Below are positions 50,931-61,206 of a stretch of DNA of 64,000 bases, one piece after another. The notes beneath the pieces are model-generated. The model searched no databases. It was not told where the DNA came from and saw only the letters and a list, made by a program, of their open reading frames with translations. The DNA is from Branchiostoma floridae (Eukaryota > Chordata > Leptocardii > Amphioxiformes > Branchiostomatidae), in contig NC_049996.1 in NCBI RefSeq assembly GCF_000003815.2, forward strand, positions 5,906,012 through 5,970,011, in the 5' to 3' direction. Numbering within the stretch: the first letter of the stretch is position 1; each line of letters begins with the position of its first letter. The translations under genes were made by a program, and so were the position numbers.

Positions 50931-51011
50931 GTCAGGAAATGGCCACCAGGGGACAAAGCTTGATGAATGTAAGTAGCCTCCTTGGCAGTTTTACTGGTTG
51001 GCCGTATTACC

Positions 51012-51215
51012 TACTCTCCAAGCAGAGGTTAGGCTTTGGCTGTTGTTTTAAACATGTTTTTTTTTTAGTCGTTTTTATCGGGCTTTCCATTTTGTATTGC
51101 TGATAGTATTGCAAGATAGTATCTTGTTTTGACAATACAAGATACAATACAAAATAGAAAGCCCGATAAAAACGACCCCAAAAAAACAGCCGGACCCTAA
51201 TCTCTGCTTGGAGGC
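51012..51215. mobile_element. Palindromic MITE, TACTCTCCAAGCAGAGG family, copy 3
   Basis: Begins TACTCTCCAAGCAGAGGTTA and ends with the inverse, partly decayed (CTCTGCTTGGAGGC). Direct repeat TATTACC(T) on both sides. TAGTCGTTTTTATCGGGCTT inner arms conserved. 38 bases after a possible donor at 50974. Confidence 0.8.
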
Positions 51216-51550
51216 TATTACCTCCATGAGTGCATAAAATACTTTTAAATGAGGATAACCAAAGGCGTTGTTAAGCATTTCCATGATATTTGATAGGTAG
51301 ATGTACACAAATGCTGTAGCAATCCTTCCTTTAGATATTGACTTTTAACTTTCTATATCCCTGTCCTTGGTGCTGAATGTCCAGTCAATCACTTTATATG
51401 TCCAATAGTCCATCATTATGGTACTTAATCTTTATACATCGTCTTTCTAGACTTCAGCCTAATTGGCTCGTGCTGAGAACAACTAGATCACCATACATGA
51501 TACTGTAGAGTCACTATTAGAAGCTTTTGTGGTGATTTTATGTTCGTGGC

Positions 51551-52180
51551 TAGCCTGGGTACCATTCAGATAGTAGTTCGCTCCTATGTTCGCTCCTATA
51601 TCTGTCTGGAGACCTGTGCATTCAAACCATTTGGTGGTGACGCCAGTTAATGTGCAAATCAAGGAATTTGTTCTAGAGCGCTTGTTCGATGCCCTCCCGC
51701 AAGCGGACGGAGGGCTTGTCCGGTGTTGGAATGCCTGTTGGAACGCTTGAACATCAATCAATCAATCAGCCGCGGGCATCAGGGGAGATGCATAGCGGCT
51801 GTAGACATGTCCCTCCAAGATGTTCTGTTTTCAGCCAGAGTTCTCCAGTCAGATCTGCTGACCCCTGTGGTGTCCAGCACGTTGAAGACTTGGTCCTCCC
51901 ATCTGCTCCTAGGACGGCCTCTGGGGCGCCTCCAAGTTGAATCTGGAACTGAGGTGATCAATTTGATCACTTCCTGGGTCGGTGTTGCTCTGGAGATGTG
52001 TCCCAAACGCTTGAACCCATTCCATAATTTGCTCATGTGTAGGAACCAATCAGCGCCTTCGTCCAAAATTTGGAGGATGTCAAGATGGTCCGGGATCCCA
52101 GACGGAACAGCAGAGAAACGACTGTATATAGTGTATAATGAACACCGGAGCAAACTACTTTCCGGATGGTACCCAGGCTA
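51551..52180. mobile_element. TAGCCTGGGTACCA TIR element carrying a retrotransposon fragment
   Basis: TIRs of about 34 bases (TAGCCTGGGTACCAT...AGTAGTT-GCTCC) with a few mismatches. 9-base flanking duplication GTTCGTGGC/GTTCGTGAC (51542-51550, 52181-52189). The inside encodes, on the minus strand, the tail of a non-LTR reverse transcriptase. No transposase is present, so mobilisation would be in trans. Confidence 0.85.
51779..52153 (-). pseudogene. Non-LTR retrotransposon RT tail inside a TIR element
   Basis: An open 124-codon frame includes RLGHISRATPTQEVIKLITS, then GRPRSRWEDQVFNVLD and SDWRTLAENRTSWRDM. The G-R-x-R-GRPR-RW-DQ...DW--LA-DR--WR pattern is the typical C-terminal region of endonuclease/reverse-transcriptase polyproteins. 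The catalytic RT domain (FADD-type motif) is absent. Confidence 0.8.
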
Positions 52181-52333
52181 GTTCGTGACCGGATCAGTGA
52201 CAGTTGATAAGCATTGTACAAAGTGACTGTTCTGTCTGCCTGTAACACCTTATTTAGTCACTAGTAGATGACTGGAAGGCTTTGATGGCACCAGCCGGGT
52301 TTTCATTACTGTACAGCAGAACGTAAACAAACT

Positions 52334-52384
52334 GTGCCCCTACTGCGAAGTTAAATCCTCGCAGATTTTAATGCATTTACAGTA
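52334..52384. mobile_element. TACTGTAAATGCA family fragment
   Basis: CTGCGAAGTTAAATCCTCGC, then TTTTAATGCATTTACAGTA: only the right end of the element. It ends 25 bases before the AG of the next exon. Confidence 0.7.
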
Positions 52385-52409
52385 ACGTGTCTCCATTCTC
52401 CATGTACAG

Positions 52410-52590
52410 CCCAAGGCCAAGCCTCCAGGAGAGACACATCAAGGCCCTGTACAGGAGTGACAAGAAGGGACTCATGAGAGGATGCATGGTGACACTGGCT
52501 GCAGGAACAAGATGTGATTTTCTGGACAGGGAGAATCTTCCGTACTTTGAGGAAGTCAACAACCAGATGATTTATTTTCTTTACATATGA
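52410..52590 (+). CDS. Probable terminal coding exon of the 47 kb gene
   Basis: After the acceptor CATGTACAG (AG at 52408-52409), a frame reads PRPSLQERHIKALYRSDKKG, then MRGCMVTLAAGTRCDFLDRE and on to TGA at 52588-52590. A poly(A) signal follows 127 bases later. The phase needs a donor leaving two codon bases. One candidate in the long exon is GAA|GTACATG at 50866/50867, which would skip the TAA at 50928. Otherwise the exon is untranslated, or belongs to another transcript. The family is not recognised. Confidence 0.4.
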
Positions 52591-52716
52591 CTAAATTGGT
52601 AAATCAATATTTTTTTTTATTTCACTCTGAAAATGGCTACTGAACATTAGCTATCTTACCTTTTCCTCAGTATTCCAAAAGCCAAAAAGTCTTTTGATGA
52701 TTGAACAGAAAGTTTC

Positions 52717-52722
52717 AATAAA
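52717..52722 (+). terminator. Poly(A) signal
   Basis: AATAAA following the candidate terminal exon. Confidence 0.5.
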
Positions 52723-53193
52723 AAGTTCAGGGTTTTGCACTCTAGTATGATAGGTATGAGGTCAAATACAGACATGTCAGAACTTATTATAAAACAAGGT
52801 CTGTACTGTGATGTTGAAAGTTTCGTTGTAGATTATAGATGGTTACTTTAAATTTGACAAGTGTCATGCTTTTGTCTTTCGAAGTCAAATTATTTGACAG
52901 CCTAAGATTTCTTTGCTCCATGTTTAGCACAACTATGCCCTCTAACAATGACACATTCATGCAGGTTAAGTACATTTGGGAGAAGTGGCATGTTATGTTG
53001 AATTTTGCAGGCAAAACTTTGTAAGTTCATGGAAAGTTATTACATTTCAACAAAAAGCTAGAGAATGTTAAGTGCTGACTTTGTAAGTAGAGCAGTATAA
53101 CATTTAGTGTTATTGTTACAACTGGCCATGGGTTTTGCCCTATAGCTGTCAAGTCACCAATGGACAAAATCTTGTTGCCAATGGTGTACAAAC

Positions 53194-53553
53194 TAGGGGT
53201 TGGTACCAGTACATGTACCTATGGTGTACAAAACTTTTTCTTCTTGTTGGACCGGTCCAGAAAAAGCGGACCTGAAAATATCTGTGGAATGGATGTAAGA
53301 CCAATTCGAAAATGAACAAATTACTGTAAATGAAGAAATGTTTGCGGTGGTTTTATGTTCACAGTTTTTGCGGTGGCCACTTCACAGCGAACATTTATCC
53401 ATTATAGTATGTGACTACAGTCTATGACACTACCGCTAATTTAAAACCACTGCGAACCTCCACTTTCCTGCTAATGCGAAATAAAATCCCTGCAAACTTA
53501 AATGCATTTACAGTATACCCGCAGGCGTTCACATGTACCGGTACCCACCCCTA
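53194..53553. mobile_element. hAT-type element, GTACC family, copy 4
   Basis: Starts TAGGGGTTGGTACC and ends, inverted, GGTACCCACCCCTA. GGACCGGTCC and GGACCTGAA inside. Interrupted by the element at 53322-53515. Confidence 0.8.
53322..53515 (+). mobile_element. TACTGTAAATGCA family MITE, copy 3, nested
   Basis: Ends TACTGTAAATGAAGAAATGT and, inverted, AAATGCATTTACAGTA. It lies wholly within the GTACC-family element, so it inserted later. Confidence 0.85.
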
Positions 53554-54824
53554 ATAATTACCATAATTCCATCAATATGAAGAAGATCAGAGTTATGTCA
53601 AACTACACCAGGAGATTATCTGTGGGACAGATGAGCTGTGCTGAACCCAGGAGTAGAACTAGAGCATTGACACCAAACATGTCAACGTTGACTGTATCTT
53701 GAAAAAGGCATTGGTTAAAGTTGATTTTGAATCTAGTCTTTTCATGAGCAAACATCACTGTCTATTCAAGACATCAATTATAGTTCATGCTAAGTAATAA
53801 AAAAAACTACACGTACCACACAAAGTAAGTGGACGCTTGTACTTGCTTACACCAGGTTCTTCAAAATCTGAAGAATATAAGCTACATTTTCTAGTGTGGT
53901 AGGTTCTTGTTTTATGAACTATACGGATTGTTTTGTGCATAACATTTCTTCCATTCCAAGCCATTTTGTAACTTGCCCCAAGGAGGTTTTGATACCTTGC
54001 TTGCTCTAGGCAAATCACAAGTTAGTAGTGACAATGCCAGCCAGGAACAGAGAACATAAATTCACATCTATTTGGCTGAAGACATGTTCAAGACTGGTGT
54101 GAATGGGTGTTTGTACCAGCACTTTATTTGGGTTTTCTTTTTAGTGTTCCAGCTCCACAAATTTGTTTGAGATGTATCCAAAGTCTAAAAGCACTTTAAC
54201 ACATGGCCCACTAACCTACCCTTTTGGGAGTGAACAAGGCTAGAGTTTTGCCTTAATTACTTGACTGCTGGTGACTGCCACAATGCTGATGGACTAGTAC
54301 ACAACAACGCCAGGCATGTCTGATGATATCAAAAAACCTTTATTCAGGCTCTTTAAAAAAAGCTCCAAACATGGATACTACCCTGTCATCTTGAGCATGT
54401 ACATAGCAGGGTCATCATGATGGTTTCTCAATATTCACAAGGACTTGGTGGTGGATGTTTTTGTTTTGTTTTTCTAAGTACCAATCTACATAAGGGTATA
54501 AACAAAACTAATTGTGGGGTATGTTTAACTTAACTAACTGAAAAACAAAACTTGAGGCCTCTGTTACCAACATTGTCCTGTTGTGCACTTGAACACAAAT
54601 ATACTCTTCTTTCCTATTTACAATATATACAAGTTGATGGATATAACAATCCTCCAACATCAAAGTTTCTTTACAGTACTTCTGAGACAACGTATTATGG
54701 TAACGTTGATACGGTTATCTTCAGTTGTTTTATGGTTTGTCAGGTTTCCACAGATAATGTGACACTAAACTCGTACAACACAACTTTATATCTTAGTTTT
54801 TGGCACCCATGAAAGTACACTGTT
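53554..54824. other. p75NTR-like 3' UTR and convergent intergenic DNA
   Basis: Minus-strand poly(A) signals AATAAA lie at 54339-54344 and 54123-54128, 480-700 bases after the receptor's stop. No other feature is recognised. Confidence 0.5.
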
Positions 54825-57800
54825 CTACACAAGGTGTCGCCCCATATTGCACTCTTGCAGCAGTCCTATGACATCCTGTCTACCAATGGCTCTCAGAGCC
54901 TGGCACAAGTTGTCTACAGTGGCATTCTCCATTCTACTCCAGTGAACCAGGAAGGCTTTGGCAGCTCCAGGTCCATTGTTGTTGCCCTGCTCAAATTCAT
55001 CGATGGCTGCGATGTCATACCCGAGCTCGGACGCCAGGTGGCGCCAGTTGACCGGGTGCTGTAAGCTGAGCGTGAAGACGAGGTCTCGAAGTCTGCTGGA
55101 GGACAGCTCGCTGACTCGGGTCTTTCCGCCTGCAAAAATAGTCAGGTTTTAGAACAGGACTCTCCTTTTCTGTCAACACATCCAAACTGATCAGTCTGGT
55201 CTGACAAGCTTGCACCTAGTGTACAAAGCTGGTGTATTATGACTCCCGCTTAGACCCCTTTCCTAGACGGCGATCGCGCTGCGCTCTCACTGCGACATAA
55301 TATAAGATATGTGTAACCTTTGCTTTCACACTGGCCATATCATACAAAACCTTAAAGTGTGACTGAGAAGACAACAAAACACACAACGTGTGAAAAGATT
55401 CCTATAAAAGTGATTGAGCGATCTGTCAAATCTTAGGTAGCAGAGAGGAGCGCGCGGCGAGAGCGCCGTACACGTCCTAGTAGAAAGGTTATAAAAGTCT
55501 AACAAAAGATAAGGTAAGAAAAGGCTGCACTAGACACCACGTAGTGTTTGTCAGCATTGGGGAGGAAATCAAAGTGAGAAGACCATGACCGGATCATTTT
55601 GTGATTTACGTAGGTGGTAAGGTTTTGCGTGTTCTTGAAACTTTCACTGACTAACGTGAATTCCTTGATCGGGTTAGTAAGTCACTGAATAACAAGCTAT
55701 TTTGTACACAACCAACTGCTTTATTTTCAGTGACCGTCGCACACGTTCACAATGCACTGCAGCCTAGGTGTCGCTGCTTACAGATGTGGTTACGTTACCA
55801 AGTGTTAAGTATTTACATACATACTGATGCGTTTGGGACCGCATCTGAACCAGTCAGAACTACCCTGAAGAAGTTGACAGACGGTCACCAAAACGTCAGT
55901 GGAATAAAAAGCTTGTGGTGTACAAAGAATCTTGTTAATATTATCGAATGTCACTGAGAAGATTTTTACGAATTATTTGCGTTAAGGTGATTTGTTCATA
56001 CAACGTGAAATCGTGAAATAGCTTTTTAACTGCTATGGTTAGTGAGCTTGTTGTTTGAAAGAGACACAGCGATATTAAAGTGGGGCGGTGAACTTGAAGC
56101 TACATGTATAAGTGTAAAACTATAAGGTAAACTTACCGCTAGGAGTGGTGCAGGGGTCCACACACACACCACTGTCGTTATTCTGGTTCTTCTGCGCCTC
56201 CACGTCGGTACCCTGGGGGCCAGACTTGGTGCCCTGCGGTTTCTGGCAAGTCTTCCACCTACAACACAAGTAACGGTTGGTTGTCAGGGTCAGATGTGGT
56301 GCAAATGCTTTGTGGCGTCGCGAAGCTAACGGTAAGGTGTTTCAGTGGTTCAAAACCCAGATGTCCCGGGTTCAAAGGTAAACTTTGACGGTTGCTCCCT
56401 TGGTAAAGGCACTTAACACGAATTTCTTCACTTCACTCAGATGAGTGCCTAGCTTCATTTCGGAACGTCCCTCGGATAGGACGTTAATTGGAGGCCCGCG
56501 TTTGAGTTGAGCCACACTTCGAGCATGTACAGAACACCACGTTTGGATATATAGCTTTTACTCTTCAGTACAAACCTGATGTGTTACGCCACATGATTGG
56601 CCCTCGCTAGGAAGTTACTGGGTGTAATATACTAGTGTACACGGGGCTACAAACTCAGTCATGTTTGGGAACGCATTGTTCTCGCCTTAGGCCCAATCTA
56701 TACACAGTTTTTACCGATATCGGTGGATGTGTCGGGAGGGATCTGGAACGCTGGCCGCGGGACACCCGTGGCGCTTGCAGTCATAAACAGCTATATATAG
56801 CCTAATGAGCCTGCGTTGTATGCTAATGAGCCTTCCCGAAGTCGGGACACATCTACACGCGCGCGGAAGCTGTCGGGGACCCCTGCTAAGCTATCGGGGA
56901 CCCCTGCTAAGCTTTCGTACGAATGGTCCGGACCTTTCGGGAGAAATTTTCCCGATATCGTAATGGCGATATAGCAGTTCCATCTAGACGATGAAAAAAA
57001 GCTGTCGGCGAATGGTTGTAGGCTCGCCGATATCGGAAAAAACTGTGTGTAGATCGTGCCTAAGTCTACTTTGCTTACTATGGTACCGATGGGGGGTAGC
57101 ATATAGACCACCGAAACCTACGAGGTAAGAATGAATTAGTTCTGGCACAAGAACTCCGTACTTTTACGGGGAGGTAAAAGACTATCTTTACCTTCTGTCT
57201 GTATCGTGTATGTGGCACTGTTAATGTTAGTTACAAAACTTGAGTGCAGTGCCATATTGTCCTCGTCTGTCCAAAAGCAAATACAAAAAAAAAACACTAA
57301 TGAGCTGTTTCCTTAAACCTACCGTTTGACAGCCACATAGACGATGAGCCCGACCACCACCGCGCCCATGATGGAACAGTAGACCGGGATGATGTTCTGT
57401 CCGGAGGCGTCCTTCAGCGTCAGCAGGCCGTCTGCTGGTGTCGTCCTGCCCACGTTAGCGCCGATCAGCTGGGGCATGTTCTTATCTGTAACCACAGAAA
57501 GGACAGCGTTTTACATGTAGCCAGTGTACCTGGACTGTACCGGATCTTTTGTACTTTACTCCATACTCTAGCATAGATGGGAAAGCCGCAGGAATAGCCT
57601 ATGTCACATGATCTCTTGCTACATCAGAAAAGCTAAGGGCACAACCCGCCGTACATGCCAAAGCGTGGGAAATCTTTTGGGATCCGTAAGCCTGTAAGTA
57701 CCGCCTCCGTACGAACTCGTAGGGAATCCGACGGACTTTGGAGCACGCAGACACGCCGTAGAACGTTACGTGCAGGCAAACTTTGTGTGCCATCGGGGTG

Positions 57801-58982
57801 CGTATTCGCTCCCGGACGCCGTATGTACCAGTACGGGCGGCGCGCCTGCGCCTGTACAGCCTGAACGTTTTCATAAATAAAATACGTGGCGGACGTGGGC
57901 TCCCAAAAACACGTACGGACAAATTGCACGTGCGGTGGGTTGTGCCCTTAACCTAAGACCCTCTCCTGTCAAGACGGATGGGTCGCTAGGAGCGCTGTCT
58001 AAGGCTTTGTCTCTCCATGGATGAAGAGGATAAGTTAGCAACTACAAATGTTATTTTAAAAAAGAGTAGACCAAAAGCTCCTTGAGTAGACCGAAATATT
58101 ATGCATGAAGTAGGATGAAGTTTCAAACTCCTGAACTTGATTTGACAATGATTATGATAAATTTTCTTCCCTTGTGCTAAGGACAGCTAGTGCATAATCC
58201 GTTAGTATTTGTTGTTTTCTCAGTTAAGCAAACGTTTATAAAACCCGTTTCTGTTATGTCGGTGCTGATTGCTAACAAGACGTTTTACACAGACAACCGC
58301 TTAAATTGGCGGCGGCGCTTCAAATCTCCATCTGGAAAAGATATGACCCTCTAATGAGAACATGCGCACGGTGTGCCATTCTGTCTCATTCCGCCAAATT
58401 AGCCTTGAAACGCCGCGCAAGCTAACAAGCCAAATCTGTGAGCTGCAACCTCCTTCACCTAACACGAGCTTTTCTTTATCTCCGCACATTAGTGGCACGT
58501 TTGGGAGAATTAAGTTTTGGACAAAACACTCGGCCTGTGGCGCACACATCAGTCACACGCGTAGCCAATAATCTACCTGGACTTCTGGCCGGCTTTAGAG
58601 CGGGTGAGCCCTTGTTAGGCAGGGCAAAAACACAACAATGGAGTCCTTTCTAGGCGCATACTTAGTACAATCTTCAAGCAGATGTTGAACTTGAGGGAGG
58701 ATAAATCATTTCGGTGTCCTTTCTGTATTGAAATGTCTCTATATGACACAGAGTTGCCTCTGGTACACCTACTGGTCATGTATTCTCGGTCTGATCGTTC
58801 TCATATACACACATAGCATACACACATATACTAGTATAGAGCAGTGTGATGCTACAACATGTACAACCTGCCCTAACGCCAGGCTTCCCGCCCACAGCGA
58901 GCCGACTTCGCGCGAGAATTTTAATCTGGCTTCCTGAATGTGTTCCTCATTACAGTAGAGTAGTTAGGCATGCCAACACAGT

Positions 58983-59053
<71 letters not shown>

Positions 59054-60490
59054 CGTGCGTGAGCGCTTGTCTGTGTGTGCTCGGAGTTTTTAACCGCCTT
59101 GGTAGAATGAAGAAAAGCCTGCACACACGTCTGTAGAACGACAAATAGTCACATAATGTGGCCCTGGCGACTTTCTGATGTATTGCAGCGTGGCTCCCGC
59201 TTTAGATATCTCGTGTTCTGGGCATGCTATGATGGAACTGCAAGTTGCCATTTCGCATGAAGTAAAATTTGTCCCTACAGTTCCAGTAAAAGCTGCTGGG
59301 GGCGACTTACCTATGCCATTCTTACACGAGTCCCAAGCTATAAAACCATGACCACACGATATCGACAACGCGAGATATCAAAACCTGACATTCCGCTACA
59401 GTTCCATCGAGAGTCGCCAGGGTGACCATAGTCTAGCCTCTAGTTACGTCTTCATTTTGCCAGCACCTACCAACGTACTGACTGTACACAGCATCGTTAA
59501 CATTGCTCCACAACTCTGGAGGAAAGCTGGTCATCTCCAAGCAGATTTTTCGGTAGTATAAGATACCTGTAGTATCAAAAGCTGACAAAGGAGTGACGCC
59601 GGCCTAAGAATTTTGAATGTTGCCAATGAACACTCCTAGGCCAGCTTTTATGCCACCGAAAGATCTGCTTGGAGATTATGCTGTATTTCCACCTCTCGAA
59701 ATCGTGACCTTCCTGGTAAAGGTAACGCTAGTTAACCTTTATTTGGGGGGTAACCTATATCCGTTGTTTGTAGAAGCAGGGTATTTTGGGATATCAAGTA
59801 AACGGACGGTGTTTTCAAACTGAAAATTATATTTTGAAACTTATTGCAACTTGAAACCATCGCCCGTCGACATGATATCCATAATAAATAAACAATCTGC
59901 TTTTAAATAACAACGGATATGGGTTACCCCACGGATAAAAGTGAACTAGCGTTGATAAATGGCAAGAATGACGGTGTATGCCAGGACTACTTACCGAGAC
60001 AGATGGTGTCGGATATAGAGGTGCAGGTCTGCAGCATGACCTGGCTGTCCGTACACAGGGTACACGCCACGCACTGCGCACTGGGGCTGTCCACGTCGGA
60101 GTACGTCATGTTGGGGCAGGCGACACAGCCCGAGTCCTGCCGGGGACTGCAGGCCTCCACCGCCCCGAACCCTGGGGGACAGATCTGACACCGCTCACAC
60201 CGAGACGTCTCCTCATCCCAGTAGAAGTCGGCGGAACATTCACACACCGTGTCGTGAGTTCTGTTACACGGAGACACCACCTTCATGTTGGCACCACAGC
60301 CGGTGCAGTCCAGACACTGCTCTGTGTGTGAGCGGGAGTTGGAGAAGGTCTGGCCGGGCACACACGCCGTGCAGCCGGTACCGTTCCCGTCCGAGCACGG
60401 CGTCGTCACCCCCTCACCTGGCGGGCACTGTGAGCAGCACGCACCGCTGGAGTCATAGTGTTGGCTGGGACACGCTGCGGACACGCACAC
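54825..60490 (-). CDS. NGFR: p75NTR-like neurotrophin receptor (TNFRSF16), signal-peptide exon missing
   Basis: Exons 59995-60490, 57323-57485, 56137-56258 and 54825-55129 join in frame to 361 residues and TAG. The first exon holds four TNFR cysteine-rich repeats (ACPSQHYDSSGACCSQCPPG... to TSISDTICL). Next come a stalk of about 30 residues and the membrane segment NIIPVYCSIMGAVVVGLIVY, which keeps the Cys and AxxxG positions used for p75NTR dimer signalling. The juxtamembrane region KRWKTC...NNDSGVCVD resembles the vertebrate KRW...SDSGISVD. A death domain (VNWRHLASELGYDIAAIDEF ... RQDVIGLLQE) ends the protein; the last residues are GRHLV. The first-exon acceptor could be 60491 or 60475. Exon 1 (signal peptide) was not found up to 64000. 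The stalk is shorter than in human. Confidence 0.92.
55680..55960. repeat. Penelope-like repeat tail
   Basis: CCTGAAGAAGTTGACAGACG followed by GTCACCAAAACGTCAG resembles the conserved tail motif of Penelope-like or L2-type elements; no coding remnant. In the last p75NTR-like intron. Confidence 0.35.
56290..56540 (+). repeat. tRNA-headed SINE, copy 3
   Basis: B-box-like CCGGGTTCAAAGG near 56367, then CTTGGTAAAGGCACTTAACA, TTCACTCAGATGAGTGCCTA, CGTCCCTCGGATAGGACGTT and GAGGCCCGCGTTTGAG. It combines the blocks of copies 1 and 2. In p75NTR-like intron 3. Confidence 0.65.
56687..57063. mobile_element. TTAGGCCCAATCTA-ended TIR element
   Basis: Left TTAGGCCCAATCTATACACA then GTTTTTACCGATATCGG. Right, inverted: CCGATATCGGAAAAAACTGT then GTGTAGATCGTGCCTAA. 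CGGGA/TCCCG-rich inside. No ORF of note. Confidence 0.8.
57630..57953 (-). mobile_element. TIR element, GCTAAGGGCACA family, copy 2
   Basis: The inverted counterpart of 4799-5143, sharing AATCCGACGGACTTTGGAGC, ACGCAGACACGCCGTAGAAC and CGTACGAACTCGTAGGGAAT with it. In p75NTR-like intron 1. Confidence 0.85.
58985..59049. repeat. (GT)n microsatellite
   Basis: About 32 GT units, then a few GTGC units. The long TH- and CV-repeat frames across it are artefacts. In p75NTR-like intron 1. Confidence 0.97.
59532..59679. mobile_element. CTCCAAGCAGA-ended MITE, copy at 59.5 kb
   Basis: Ends ATCTCCAAGCAGATTTTTCG and, inverted, CGAAAGATCTGCTTGGAGAT. The interior keeps AGCTGAC/CCAGCTTTTATG inverted segments. 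No clean target duplication. Confidence 0.8.
59723..59954. mobile_element. Donor-proximal MITE family, copy 5
   Basis: Ends TAACGCTAGTTAACCTTTAT and, inverted, GATAAAAGTGAACTAGCGTT. It begins 40 bases after the donor of the cysteine-rich exon (intron starts at 59994). Confidence 0.85.
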
Positions 60491-60678
60491 CTGCGGACAC
60501 ACACACAAACTTGGTTATTTCTTTATTTTACACTAGCTGACTAAGAAACATACGGCCGACTGTCACATACACAAACTTGTCTATTTCTTTATTCTACACT
60601 GGAAGACATTCGTAGCCTCTACCAGGCTCCGTCAGTGAGGAAGCGTATTTTTCTGGCGGCTAACTCACCTAGCGAACA

Positions 60679-61206
60679 TAGCCTCTACCAGGCTTCGTGG
60701 ATCGGTGGTCTAATTGTAGAAATTGGACAAATAGAGTCTATAGTACGCTAGGGGAGTTAGCCGGCCAGAAGAGTACGTTTCCTCACCACGTGAGGATAAT
60801 ACCCTGGAGGCCATCCGGGATCGGGCTTAAACTCCCCCGGAGTGCTAATGTGAGATTGTCAGGCTGACTGCCTTGGCTCCCCGAACAAAACTTGCTAACA
60901 AACCTCGCTAGCTACCCGGTCCTGTCTGGCTCCCAGGGTAGAGGATAATGATTCCACCGATCCACGAAGCCTGGTAAAGGCTAAACGTACTATACCATAG
61001 ACTCTATTTGTCCAATTTCTACAATTAGACCACCGATCCTAATCTCCAAGCAGATCCTACGGTGCCATAAGATAGTATCAAAGCTGGCCAGGGACTATAG
61101 CCGGCTAAGGGAGTCAAACGGGCACCTATGGGGAGTTTGATACTATACATAACGCACCGTGGATCTGGTTCGAGATTGCACCGATCCGCGGAGCCTGGTA
61201 GAGGCT
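60679..61206. mobile_element. TAGCCTCTACCAGGC-ended element, copy 2, with nested insertion
   Basis: CATAGCCTCTACCAGGCTTC at the left, and inverted AGCCTGGTAGAGGCTAT at the right. An inner inverted copy of the left arm (ATCCACGAAGCCTGG ...) lies at about 60958-61039. Interrupted by the element at 61040-61178. Confidence 0.75.
61040..61178. mobile_element. CTCCAAGCAGA-ended MITE with 9-base duplication
   Basis: Starts TAATCTCCAAGCAGATCCTA and ends with a decayed inverse (GGATCTGGTTCGAGATTG). Exact 9-base duplication CACCGATCC (61031-61039, 61179-61187). Interior TATCAAAGCTGGCCAGGGAC is shared with the 17.8 kb copy. Confidence 0.85.

Noticed and set aside
58846-59144. Cys-Val and Thr-His repeat frames
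   Set aside because: Translation of a (GT)n microsatellite.
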